Shown here: positions 1-5,923 of the stretch, piece by piece
Numbering within the stretch: the first letter of the stretch is position 1
How the letters are laid out: every line of letters begins with the position of its first letter
Source: Bacteroidota bacterium
Lineage (GTDB): Bacteria; Bacteroidota; Bacteroidia; Bacteroidales; F082
Direction of reading: 5' to 3'
DNA length: 6,260 nucleotides
Assembly: GCA_023396415.1 (NCBI GenBank)
Contig: JAEWWJ010000093.1
Span: forward strand, 1-6,260
Notes under the pieces: model-generated
What the model was told of the DNA's origin: nothing
The model's input: only the letters and a program-made list of their open reading frames with translations
Database searches by the model: none
Made by a program: the position numbers and the translations under genes

Positions 1-1471
1 GCTCGGTGGGGACAGCCGGATTGAAGTTTTGATAAGAGATGAACTCCACCGAGCGTTTGTTGTTTTTGAAAACAGCATCTGTGGCCACGATGATGCCTCC
101 CGATTTGCTGTAGTCGCCGGGTTTCCACAGTGCAACGGCATTCAAGGCGTTTTCGATGGTAGCACCGTTTTGAAGAACCAATTTTCCCTGCGGACAAGGC
201 TGCCCGGGCAAGGCGTATTGAGAGGCGTTGGTGTTGCCCCAAACTTCGATGCCTTGCCAGGGAGACTTCTCATTTATATCAGTTTTAATACTTCCACCAT
301 CAATAGTTAACAATCCCCCTGGCTTGATGATTATTTTTGCATCAGGATGCATAACCAAATTACAACTTATAGTTAAGTGTGCACCTTGACTAATAATTAA
401 ATCTTGGTAAAGCTTAATATCAAAGTCCCAAGATTGATTTGCTAAAATTTCTAAGGGAACTTCTGATTTCTCACATTTAACATATTTTCTAATTGAGGTT
501 AAAGCCAATGCCCTGTGCATTTGCCCAGATTGTTGAGGACTAATGTATCTTTGAGCACTTGTGCCACCAAGCAAATTATTCGTTATTCTATCTCCATCGA
601 GGATATAAGGATTATCGTTCCAATTTCCAGTGTGGGGGCAATTACTAACAGATGGTAATTCAACAAGAAATACATCTTGTAAAAAATTCTCGTTCAATTG
701 ATTACAAATAGCGCTTGCTCCACCTCCATAATAAGTATGTAGAAGATCCAGAGTGTGCCCCAATTCATGCGCAAGAAGTGTAGATTTTGCCCAATCATTT
801 TCATCAGAACCCCAGTATTTCATAACAACCCAAGAGTGGCTGTTTTGATTAGACCAGCTTGGAAAAGTAGCATGAGCCCAATTCTGATTATAAGGGTTGC
901 CAAAAATATAAAGATTTAACCTTTCAAGCCTTTCTGGATAATATGTTTCTAGAAAATCTTCAATATTCTCATGAACATAAGTATCATCCCAAGCACTAGA
1001 ATTTTGATAAAAATAGATTCTCTCCTGACCTTCTTCACCTATTGAAAATCTAATTCTCGAATCATAATTTGGCAACTCCTGAACCCAATCGATTTTATCA
1101 GATGGTGCATAGTTTGAAAAAAATGAGTTTACATATGTAATAACATTTCTGAATCTGTTAATTGTGCTCTGATTATTTTCAAAGTTACCACTACTATCAT
1201 CTTTCTGTATGATATTAATATTTATCTCTATTGTTTTAATGGGAGAATTACTTAATGGCTCAGCGAGATTCATATATGGAATATAGGTGTTCATATTTTT
1301 ATAGAATAACCAATCTCCATTGGAATCTGGAATACAGTTCCCACTATATCCCATACTAGTTTCATGTACTTCAAAAATGTGACAGCAGGAGTCAATGTCC
1401 TGACCAAATGTTATAAAAGGCCAAAGAACTTGTGCTGTGAGTATTAATATTAAATAAAAATGTCTTTTCAT
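1..1471 (-). CDS. secreted metzincin-like zinc metalloprotease with beta-helix-like C-terminal region, partial (3' end outside window)
   Basis: The frame is open from the ATG at 1471 to the window edge, giving 490 codons without a stop. Residues 1-24 form a signal peptide (MKRH, hydrophobic core, ending TFGQ), so the product is exported. A zinc site HELGHTLDLLH lies at residues 235-245: H235, H239 and H245 would bind zinc and E236 would be the catalytic base. The downstream block around residues 298-325 (NNLLGG, then RYISPQQ and MHRAL) resembles the Met-turn region of secreted Bacteroidota metalloproteases. Two deviations stand out: Asp242 replaces the usual metzincin Gly, and Leu sits where the Met-turn Met is expected. 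From about residue 340 the sequence is rich in short beta strands (IISQGAHLTI, IIIKPGGLLTI, WQGIEVWGN, GGIIVATDAVF), typical of parallel beta-helix stalks in large Bacteroidota surface proteins. A T9SS domain probably follows outside the window. Its start overlaps the stop of the upstream gene (ATGA). Substrate unknown. Confidence 0.88.
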   Translation of the reverse strand, partial: MKRHFYLILILTAQVLWPFITFGQDIDSCCHIFEVHETSMGYSGNCIPDSNGDWLFYKNMNTYIPYMNLAEPLSNSPIKTIEININIIQKDDSSGNFENNQSTINRFRNVITYVNSFFSNYAPSDKIDWVQELPNYDSRIRFSIGEEGQERIYFYQNSSAWDDTYVHENIEDFLETYYPERLERLNLYIFGNPYNQNWAHATFPSWSNQNSHSWVVMKYWGSDENDWAKSTLLAHELGHTLDLLHTYYGGGASAICNQLNENFLQDVFLVELPSVSNCPHTGNWNDNPYILDGDRITNNLLGGTSAQRYISPQQSGQMHRALALTSIRKYVKCEKSEVPLEILANQSWDFDIKLYQDLIISQGAHLTISCNLVMHPDAKIIIKPGGLLTIDGGSIKTDINEKSPWQGIEVWGNTNASQYALPGQPCPQGKLVLQNGATIENALNAVALWKPGDYSKSGGIIVATDAVFKNNKRSVEFISYQNFNPAVPTE

Positions 1472-2427
1472 CTGTTTATAATTATTTTATTAGTCATAAA
1501 AATTTGCTTATTATCAGTAATCCTTACAGTATATAGGCCTCTACTTAGCTTGCTAACATCTATTTTTGTTAAATCTTCAAAAGCACTTGATCTGTAGACT
1601 TCATGTCCAAATAAATCAATAATGATGATTTGAACATTAACAGAGTTAGCAAAATGAACCATCAATGAATTTTTTGCTGGATTGGGGAAAATATTAATCA
1701 ATTTTTCAGAGATATTTTCTGGAGTTGAAACAATATAATCACAATAAGGAGTAATACCAGATTGATATTCGAATAGGCCATCCTGAAAACATCGAAAAAT
1801 GCCACCTTCAAACAAATCAGCTATACAGCCTTCTGTTTCGGGTAACATATACCATTCAATAGGCCCTATTTTTTCAATTACTTTTCCACGAATGGACCAA
1901 TTGGATGATTCTTTGGGTATTACATCAATGTATCTTAGCATTTCCGAATGAATCAGAGTGTCTCCTTTTCCTGTAACTACTATGCGTCCTATGGTATCAC
2001 AGCCTGAATAATAAGTTTCTGGTATCGTCCATTCATCACCAATTTCAGCGGAAAAATTATACAACAAATAAAACTTATTGTGTCTGTATATTAATACTGA
2101 GTCTTCGTTCGACCAAATATATTCATTACCTAATGATTCGGAATTGTAATTTCCACTTATAAAATCAAAGGTATATCTTGATTTTGAAAGAATTTTACAG
2201 TTTTGATATTCCCGTGAGGTACTTACATCAATCAATGTGGTGTCTCCACTACATTCAACATGAACATAGCCGGTTGTTGAGAAATTGACGTAGCTGTAAT
2301 ACCATTTTGCTCCTTGTTCAGGCCATGTTCTGACTGTCTGAGTTTGCTTATTTTCCTGTGCAAGGCTAAATTGTTCCATTAGCAGAACTGCTGCAAAAAG
2401 AAAAATTGCTGTTATTTTTCTCATCAT
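1468..2427 (-). CDS. secreted protein of unknown function with T9SS type A C-terminal sorting domain (319 aa)
   Basis: The protein has three parts. Residues 1-24 are a signal peptide ending SLAQ. Residues ~34-230 are a beta-rich domain with the markers GAKWYYSY (39-46), LYNFSAEIGDEW (122-133), EKIGPIEW (185-192) and CIADLFEGG...FRCF (201-214), a pattern I know from many uncharacterised Bacteroidota secreted proteins. Residues 244-319 are a complete T9SS type A sorting domain (INIFPNP, DLFGHEVY, DVSKLSRGLYTVRI, ending KIIINR). T9SS carries such proteins across the outer membrane and removes the domain. Two start codons are adjacent (2427 and 2424); the second, MRKITAIF, would give an equally good signal peptide. 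The stop TGA shares bases with the ATG of the protease gene, so the two are probably translated from one mRNA. The gene is AT-rich, like the N-terminal part of the protease. Its 5' side abuts copy 1 of the ~400-bp element. No catalytic motif is visible. Confidence 0.9.
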   Translation of the reverse strand: MMRKITAIFLFAAVLLMEQFSLAQENKQTQTVRTWPEQGAKWYYSYVNFSTTGYVHVECSGDTTLIDVSTSREYQNCKILSKSRYTFDFISGNYNSESLGNEYIWSNEDSVLIYRHNKFYLLYNFSAEIGDEWTIPETYYSGCDTIGRIVVTGKGDTLIHSEMLRYIDVIPKESSNWSIRGKVIEKIGPIEWYMLPETEGCIADLFEGGIFRCFQDGLFEYQSGITPYCDYIVSTPENISEKLINIFPNPAKNSLMVHFANSVNVQIIIIDLFGHEVYRSSAFEDLTKIDVSKLSRGLYTVRITDNKQIFMTNKIIINR

Positions 2428-2474
2428 ATATTTAGGATTTGGTTAACAATTTCATTTTGAATGTGATTCTTCCC

Positions 2475-2625
2475 GGCCGCCTTGCCCACATTTAAAACAA
2501 GACGACCCACAGTCTCAAAGATCAACGGCCCCGGCCGAGCTGGCCTTTGAGCAATGGGATTGCTCCCAAGGCTGCGCAAAACGAGCTGCTGCCGGCTTGT
2601 GCAACAAGCATCGCACAACACCAAC
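2475..2625 (-). ncRNA. candidate structured RNA segment in element copy 1 (two hairpins)
   Basis: In minus-strand RNA, the first hairpin pairs 2620-2625 plus 2613-2618 with 2591-2602: 12 bp, one bulged G and a 10-nt loop. The second pairs 2497-2507 with 2475-2485: 11 bp and an 11-nt loop. A third helix specific to this copy, GAGCAAT/ATTGCTC, lies between them. Compared with copy 2, every base change inside the two shared stems keeps a Watson-Crick or G-U pair on the minus-strand RNA. It could be part of the 5' leader of the 319-aa gene or an independent small RNA. The family is not recognised. Confidence 0.4.
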
Positions 2626-2733
2626 TCCACCCAAACAAGAAAGATGAAAATGGGGGGGGGGTAAATAACTGAATATCAATTGTATAGGTCATAACACTCG
2701 TTTTGCCATTGGATGGACTTTGATAATTTCCCG

Positions 2734-2764
2734 TAAAAGTAAAGGATATGTTTTGAAAAAGCAA
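2734..2764 (-). promoter_or_regulatory. candidate Bacteroidota-type promoter in element copy 1
   Basis: Reading the minus strand, TTG (2764-2762) is followed after 20 bases by TACTTTTA (2741-2734). The Bacteroidota consensus is a -33 TTTG/TTG and a -7 TAnnTTTG; the -7 match here lacks the final G. It sits inside the 75-bp core that is identical between the two copies and points toward the 319-aa gene about 300 bases downstream. The motif is loose and could arise by chance in AT-rich DNA. Confidence 0.3.
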
Positions 2765-2898
2765 GTTAAGTTTTTAGGGGGGCGGGTTAAGTGTTTGGAT
2801 GGCTCTTAGCTTTTGGCAATTTGGGATTTGAAAATTATGGGTCGGGCAAATCTTCAGGGAGTATTCATAAAACCTCCTAATCCGATCGCTTGCGCCAG

Positions 2899-2930
2899 CC
2901 CTAAACCCTAAATTCTAAACCCTAAACCCC
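2899..2930. repeat. CCCTAAA heptamer tandem repeat
   Basis: Four in-phase heptamers are visible: ccctaaa, ccctaaa, ttctaaa, ccctaaa, then cccc. The unit matches a plant-type telomere heptamer, but here it is a short intergenic run after a T9SS gene. A looser form (ctcctaaacc, attctaaacc and similar) occurs at 6164-6200 after the other T9SS-like gene end. Confidence 0.8.
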
Positions 2931-2942
2931 TATAAACCAGCT

Positions 2943-2980
2943 ATCAACAAATCAACGCATCAACAAATCAACGCATCAAC
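2943..2980. repeat. 16-bp tandem repeat (atcaacaaatcaacgc), 2.4 copies
   Basis: The unit at 2943-2958 is repeated exactly at 2959-2974 and followed by a partial unit, atcaac. It lies nine bases from the stop of the 488-aa gene. Related sequence (gatcaacaaatcaacgaatc) occurs at 6142-6161 and acaaatcaac at 6202-6211, again downstream of a T9SS-type gene end. Confidence 0.85.
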
Positions 2981-2988
2981 CTCCCCCG

Positions 2989-4455
2989 CTACTCCTTCAC
3001 CCATTTTCCGCTTTCGTTCAGGCCGGTGGGTGCGCTCAGGTGATACAGGTAAACACCTGAAGGTAAATCAGATGTTTCAACAGTGCTTTCGGTTTGATGG
3101 AGCTGTTGCTGCAAAATGAGACGGCCGGCCTGATCAAAAAGCTGCAGTTGCGCTTTTGGATGCTGCATGGCTAAGCGTATGTGAAGTTGACTTCCCGGGT
3201 TTGGATACACAATGGCCTCCCTCATTTGAAATTCAGGCATTTCTGCCTGGCCGGTTAGCAAACCTTCATTGTTGAGTTTGAGAAGAAAAACGTCAGTTTG
3301 GTCTTCTGTGCTGTTTTGATAGTCAAAGCGCCAGCCTCCAATGAGGCAACCTCCATCTTGAGTTGCGATCAGGTTAGACATCACATAATAGGCATCGCCA
3401 CCATAGAAACGTTCCCAACGTAAATTGAGTAGGCTATCAGTTTGTAACACTACCAGCCAAGATGGTTGGTTGGCGTAGTATGGGTTGTATAAACTGAGGT
3501 TATGCGTACCTCCAGCAAACAATGTATCTGAATTTTTAAAGTCTATTCCCCGGTAAACTGAAGGAAAATCGATGGTATCGGTATGATGCCAGCGCAAGAA
3601 CAGGTGTCCTGTGGTATCATAAGGATGGTATTGTTTTAAAATACCAATATTATTCGATGGAAGTGGAAAAGAATTGCTTCCTAAGACATAAAAAGTTGAA
3701 TCATTCACCCACTTACACGACATGTTTGCCGGGGAGAAATAAGGAATTGAGGTTTGACCTGCGACTGAAAACGATGTGTCCAGTTTTATATATCGAGTTG
3801 ACATCATTCTCAATGCCCAAAATGTAGTGTCGTTTAATTGCCTCATATCAACATAACTGCCCCATTGTCCGGGAGATGGGATGTTGCTTTTTAAGAGGTT
3901 GAAATGTTTGTCGAGATGGCAAACGAGAGGCGTTTCAAGTTTTGAGCTCTGCTCTGTAATATTAAAATAGACTAAGTAAGATGAGTCTGACAAACGTGAG
4001 GATTGGAAGAACCCCCCCAACGTCAATTCCGCAGGAAGGACAACAACATTTCTTTCAATCATTTCAAAATCGGCATCTAATACAATTCTGATCAAAGATG
4101 CCTTTGAACGTGTAATTGTTTCGTATGATAAAAAAATTAGGCTTATATAGTCTTTTTCAGCTACATAGGTCGAAACAGGCAAAATGCTTGAACTGTCAGA
4201 AGAAAATCGTTTTGTATCGCTTAGTGTTCCTTCATTGCTGATCTTTAAGAGCAATGTAAATAGTTTGTCAGAACCAGTTTCGGATGAAAACCCGGTAACA
4301 ATAAAGTCTTTATAACTTGTTTCGTCAACATCAATACATCTGGTATTTGCTTTGTCATCCAACAAATATGACCATGCCTGACGTTGCGAAAATGCTTGAT
4401 TAGCAAGAAATAAACATGCTAAAAGCAAGAAATAAGCAATTGCTTCTTTTTTCAT
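2989..4455 (-). CDS. secreted T9SS cargo protein with propeller-like repeats (488 aa)
   Basis: Residues 1-24 are a signal peptide (MKKEAIAYF, a long leucine-rich core, ending AFSQ). The body contains repeated beta-strand motifs of the kind seen in propeller-like Bacteroidota secreted proteins: an early FIVTGFSSETGS...LLLKISNEG (residues ~51-76) and a late matching DGGCLIGGWRFDYQ...VFLLKLNNEG (~367-398). The repetition suggests several blades, but the repeats between them are too diverged for me to count. The C-terminus (~416-488) is a T9SS type A sorting domain: VYPNPG, LQLFDQAGRLIL, DLPSGVYLYHL, ending GKWVKE. The DNA for the sorting domain is visibly more GC-rich than the N-terminal half. 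The start at 4455 is chosen because it gives a proper signal peptide directly after an AT-rich leader. It begins 105 bases after the lipoprotein stop. No active-site motif is seen; an adhesion or surface-structural role is only a guess. Confidence 0.9.
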   Translation of the reverse strand: MKKEAIAYFLLLACLFLANQAFSQRQAWSYLLDDKANTRCIDVDETSYKDFIVTGFSSETGSDKLFTLLLKISNEGTLSDTKRFSSDSSSILPVSTYVAEKDYISLIFLSYETITRSKASLIRIVLDADFEMIERNVVVLPAELTLGGFFQSSRLSDSSYLVYFNITEQSSKLETPLVCHLDKHFNLLKSNIPSPGQWGSYVDMRQLNDTTFWALRMMSTRYIKLDTSFSVAGQTSIPYFSPANMSCKWVNDSTFYVLGSNSFPLPSNNIGILKQYHPYDTTGHLFLRWHHTDTIDFPSVYRGIDFKNSDTLFAGGTHNLSLYNPYYANQPSWLVVLQTDSLLNLRWERFYGGDAYYVMSNLIATQDGGCLIGGWRFDYQNSTEDQTDVFLLKLNNEGLLTGQAEMPEFQMREAIVYPNPGSQLHIRLAMQHPKAQLQLFDQAGRLILQQQLHQTESTVETSDLPSGVYLYHLSAPTGLNESGKWVKE

Positions 4456-4471
4456 TTTAATTTTAAATTAT

Positions 4472-4546
4472 AGAGTTTGTCTTAAATATTGCAATCCATT
4501 TCAACTAACAAGCAGGTTCTAATTGATCATATTTAAGACAAACTCT
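4472..4546. repeat. 18-bp perfect inverted repeat with 39-base spacer
   Basis: AGAGTTTGTCTTAAATAT at 4472-4489 is matched by its exact reverse complement at 4529-4546. The unit spans 75 bp and fills most of the gap between the lipoprotein stop and the 488-aa gene start. It could be a small mobile-element remnant (MITE-like), a regulatory hairpin or a terminator. There is no T run after the stem and no obvious target-site duplication at its edges. Confidence 0.85.
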
Positions 4547-4560
4547 TGTGCAAAACTTAT

Positions 4561-5523
4561 TTATTCTTCCTGCTGGCCGGAGATAATCTTTATACCATAG
4601 CTTACATTGTAAAAGTGAATATGCCATGAATTGGTTGAGGACATCACTAACTCATCAATAATCTCCACATTACAGAAATCTTTCCCCGGAGGTCGTAAAC
4701 CCTCAGCCGGATCGTTGATGATAAGGTGAGACTGCTGCAGATAATAATTGAGTGTGTCACTTGTGAGGCAATTGTTCTGCGGATAATTCCAACCAACATA
4801 TAGTCGTTCATCGTAATCAAAACCAACTGCAGTATAGGTTGTACAGCTTACAAACACATAAGGCACAGTGGAAATGGCCGGATGGTTGAGCTTCCATGCC
4901 AACTCGTCAGAAGCATCCGAAACGCCATACATGCTGCCATCGCACTTGCCTGCGGGCGGAGCACCATATTGTTGACTCAGTGTACCCCAAATCCAGTCAT
5001 CACCCTCCTGAAACGGGAGATATAGTCCTTCGATCAGGCGCAATCCAAAAACATTGGTGCTGCTGAGGTAGGCTGTTGTGCCAACAACGCTGTCTAAATT
5101 CACATCAGTCAGTTTGAGGTAATTGTCACCTTCTCCCAGGGCAGACATCTGCTGAACGCGATAATTATCTATGTTTTGATACAGCGTAGCCATATCGTCC
5201 ATGCCAAGCTGCCCGTTTTCTATCGTTAGGGCGTATGTCTGTTTGCTTACTTTTGTTGCCTCGTATTGCTGATCGGGACGGGCGTGATTGTAATTCTGCA
5301 GCGCTTCGGCATACCATACTGCCGAATCTATGCTCAGGCTTTCGCCGGATTTGAAACCGGTTGAAAGTTTTGTATCAAAGGCCCGGATTAGCTTTAAGAT
5401 GGTGCTGCTTTGTTGGTCAGTTGCCAATGCTCCGGTGTCGTTTTTGATTTTTTCTTTGCTGCACGAAGCTAAGTGTAAAACCACAAAAGAAATAGAAATT
5501 AAATATAAAATACTGTTTTTCAT
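4561..5523 (-). CDS. lipoprotein of unknown function (320 aa)
   Basis: I choose the ATG at 5523 because it gives a classic lipoprotein signal peptide: MKNS, a hydrophobic core, then LASC with the lipid-attachment cysteine at residue 21. The product should therefore be anchored in the inner or outer membrane. The same frame stays open upstream to 6150, but that stretch is made of tandem repeats and the intergenic element and has no signal peptide, so the long version (529 codons) is an artefact. The mature protein has an early segment SIDSAVWYAEALQNYNHARPD (starting ~64) that resembles other unnamed Bacteroidota lipoproteins, and four further cysteines (C194, C227, C252, C284) that could form disulfides in the periplasm or on the surface. 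I do not recognise the family and see no enzymatic motif. GC content is close to 50%, higher than the genes further downstream. Copy 2 of the ~400-bp element ends 60 bases before the start codon. Confidence 0.88.
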   Translation of the reverse strand: MKNSILYLISISFVVLHLASCSKEKIKNDTGALATDQQSSTILKLIRAFDTKLSTGFKSGESLSIDSAVWYAEALQNYNHARPDQQYEATKVSKQTYALTIENGQLGMDDMATLYQNIDNYRVQQMSALGEGDNYLKLTDVNLDSVVGTTAYLSSTNVFGLRLIEGLYLPFQEGDDWIWGTLSQQYGAPPAGKCDGSMYGVSDASDELAWKLNHPAISTVPYVFVSCTTYTAVGFDYDERLYVGWNYPQNNCLTSDTLNYYLQQSHLIINDPAEGLRPPGKDFCNVEIIDELVMSSTNSWHIHFYNVSYGIKIISGQQEE

Positions 5524-5585
5524 AAGAATATGTTTTGAAAAATATAAAATTTTATAAATGCTTATGGGCGTGTGTTCGTAGCTCC

Positions 5586-5746
5586 GGCCGCCCTGCCCAC
5601 ACCCAAAAGCTTTTGATGCAAGACGGCCCTCAGTCTCAAAGATCAACGGCCCCGGCCGGGCAGGCTTTTGGCCTGTAGGGTTGCACCCAAGGCTGTGCAA
5701 AACGTTCTGTTGTTGGTTTGTGCAACAAGCACCGCACAACACCAAC
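5586..5746 (-). ncRNA. candidate structured RNA segment in element copy 2 (two hairpins)
   Basis: This has the same architecture as in copy 1. The first hairpin pairs 5741-5746 plus 5734-5739 with 5712-5723 (GTTGGT-G-TTGTGC against GCACAA-ACCAAC). The second pairs 5618-5628 with 5586-5596 (GGCCGTCTTGC against GCAGGGCGGCC), with a 21-nt loop holding the palindrome CAAAAGCTTTTG. Between them, TTGCAC/GTGCAA and CAGGC/GCCTG can form copy-specific helices. If transcribed from the core upstream, it would lie in a leader of about 330 nt before the lipoprotein gene. Confidence 0.4.
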
Positions 5747-5852
5747 TCCACCCAAACAAGAAAGATGTAAATGGGGGGGGTAAATAACTGTATATCAATT
5801 ATATAGTTCATATCACTCGTTTTGCCATTGGATGGACTTTGATAATTTCCCG

Positions 5853-5883
5853 TAAAAGTAAAGGATATGTTTTGAAAAAGCAA
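5853..5883 (-). promoter_or_regulatory. candidate Bacteroidota-type promoter in element copy 2
   Basis: This is the counterpart of the site at 2734-2764, with the same TTG, 20-base spacer and TACTTTTA, identical because it lies in the conserved core. It would drive transcription toward the lipoprotein gene about 330 bases downstream. The same caveat applies: the -7 box lacks the final G. Confidence 0.3.
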
Positions 5884-5923
5884 GTTAATTTTTGGGAGGT
5901 GGGTGGCAGGTGTTTCAATGGTT

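Larger units (their letters stand above)
2473..2856 (-). repeat. ~400-bp intergenic element, copy 1
   Basis: This segment is a direct repeat of 5584-5987. Shared landmarks in the same order (plus strand) are ccggccgcc, agtctcaaagatcaacggcc, cgcacaacaccaactccacc, a G run followed by taaataactg, a 75-bp identical core at 2695-2769, and tttgggatttgaaaa plus gggtcgggcaaatcttca at the right end. Outside the core the copies differ by many substitutions and small indels; near the right end, copy 1 lacks one ~15-base unit (tttctgatttgaaaa) present in copy 2. It ends 45 bases before the 319-aa gene. No transposase, clear terminal inverted repeats or target duplications are visible. Short open frames through it are broken by the G-run length difference and do not look coding. 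Confidence 0.9.
2428..2988. other. 561-bp intergenic region
   Basis: No supported gene lies here. From the 488-aa gene stop leftwards it contains the 16-bp tandem repeat, CCCTAAA heptamers, about 40 bases of unassigned sequence with gcgatcg-like content at 2857-2898, element copy 1, and 45 bases of AT-rich sequence before the 319-aa gene start. Two short overlapping frames (within 2424-2764) are repeat-derived, lack signal peptides and are not coding in my view. Confidence 0.8.

Noticed and set aside
29..310. A 93-codon plus-strand frame
   Set aside because: It lies antisense to the beta-helix-like part of the protease gene, shows no signal peptide or domain, and opposes all supported genes.
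2424..2764. Two overlapping short minus-strand frames in element copy 1
   Set aside because: The equivalent sequence in copy 2 is in one frame because the G run is two bases shorter. Several differences between copies change amino acids, and the strongest conservation is at the DNA and RNA-pairing level.
2473..2856. A classical insertion sequence
   Set aside because: No transposase frame, clear terminal inverted repeats or target-site duplications could be found for either copy.
2899..2930. A telomere end or eukaryotic contamination, from the CCCTAAA heptamers
   Set aside because: There are only four units inside a bacterial intergenic region flanked by T9SS genes, and a degenerate relative occurs at the equivalent site at 6164-6200.
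2943..2980. A possible CRISPR array
   Set aside because: The units are 16 bp and directly adjacent, with no unique spacers and no cas gene.
5330..5557. A 75-codon plus-strand frame
   Set aside because: It is antisense to the signal peptide and N-terminus of the lipoprotein gene and has no recognisable features.
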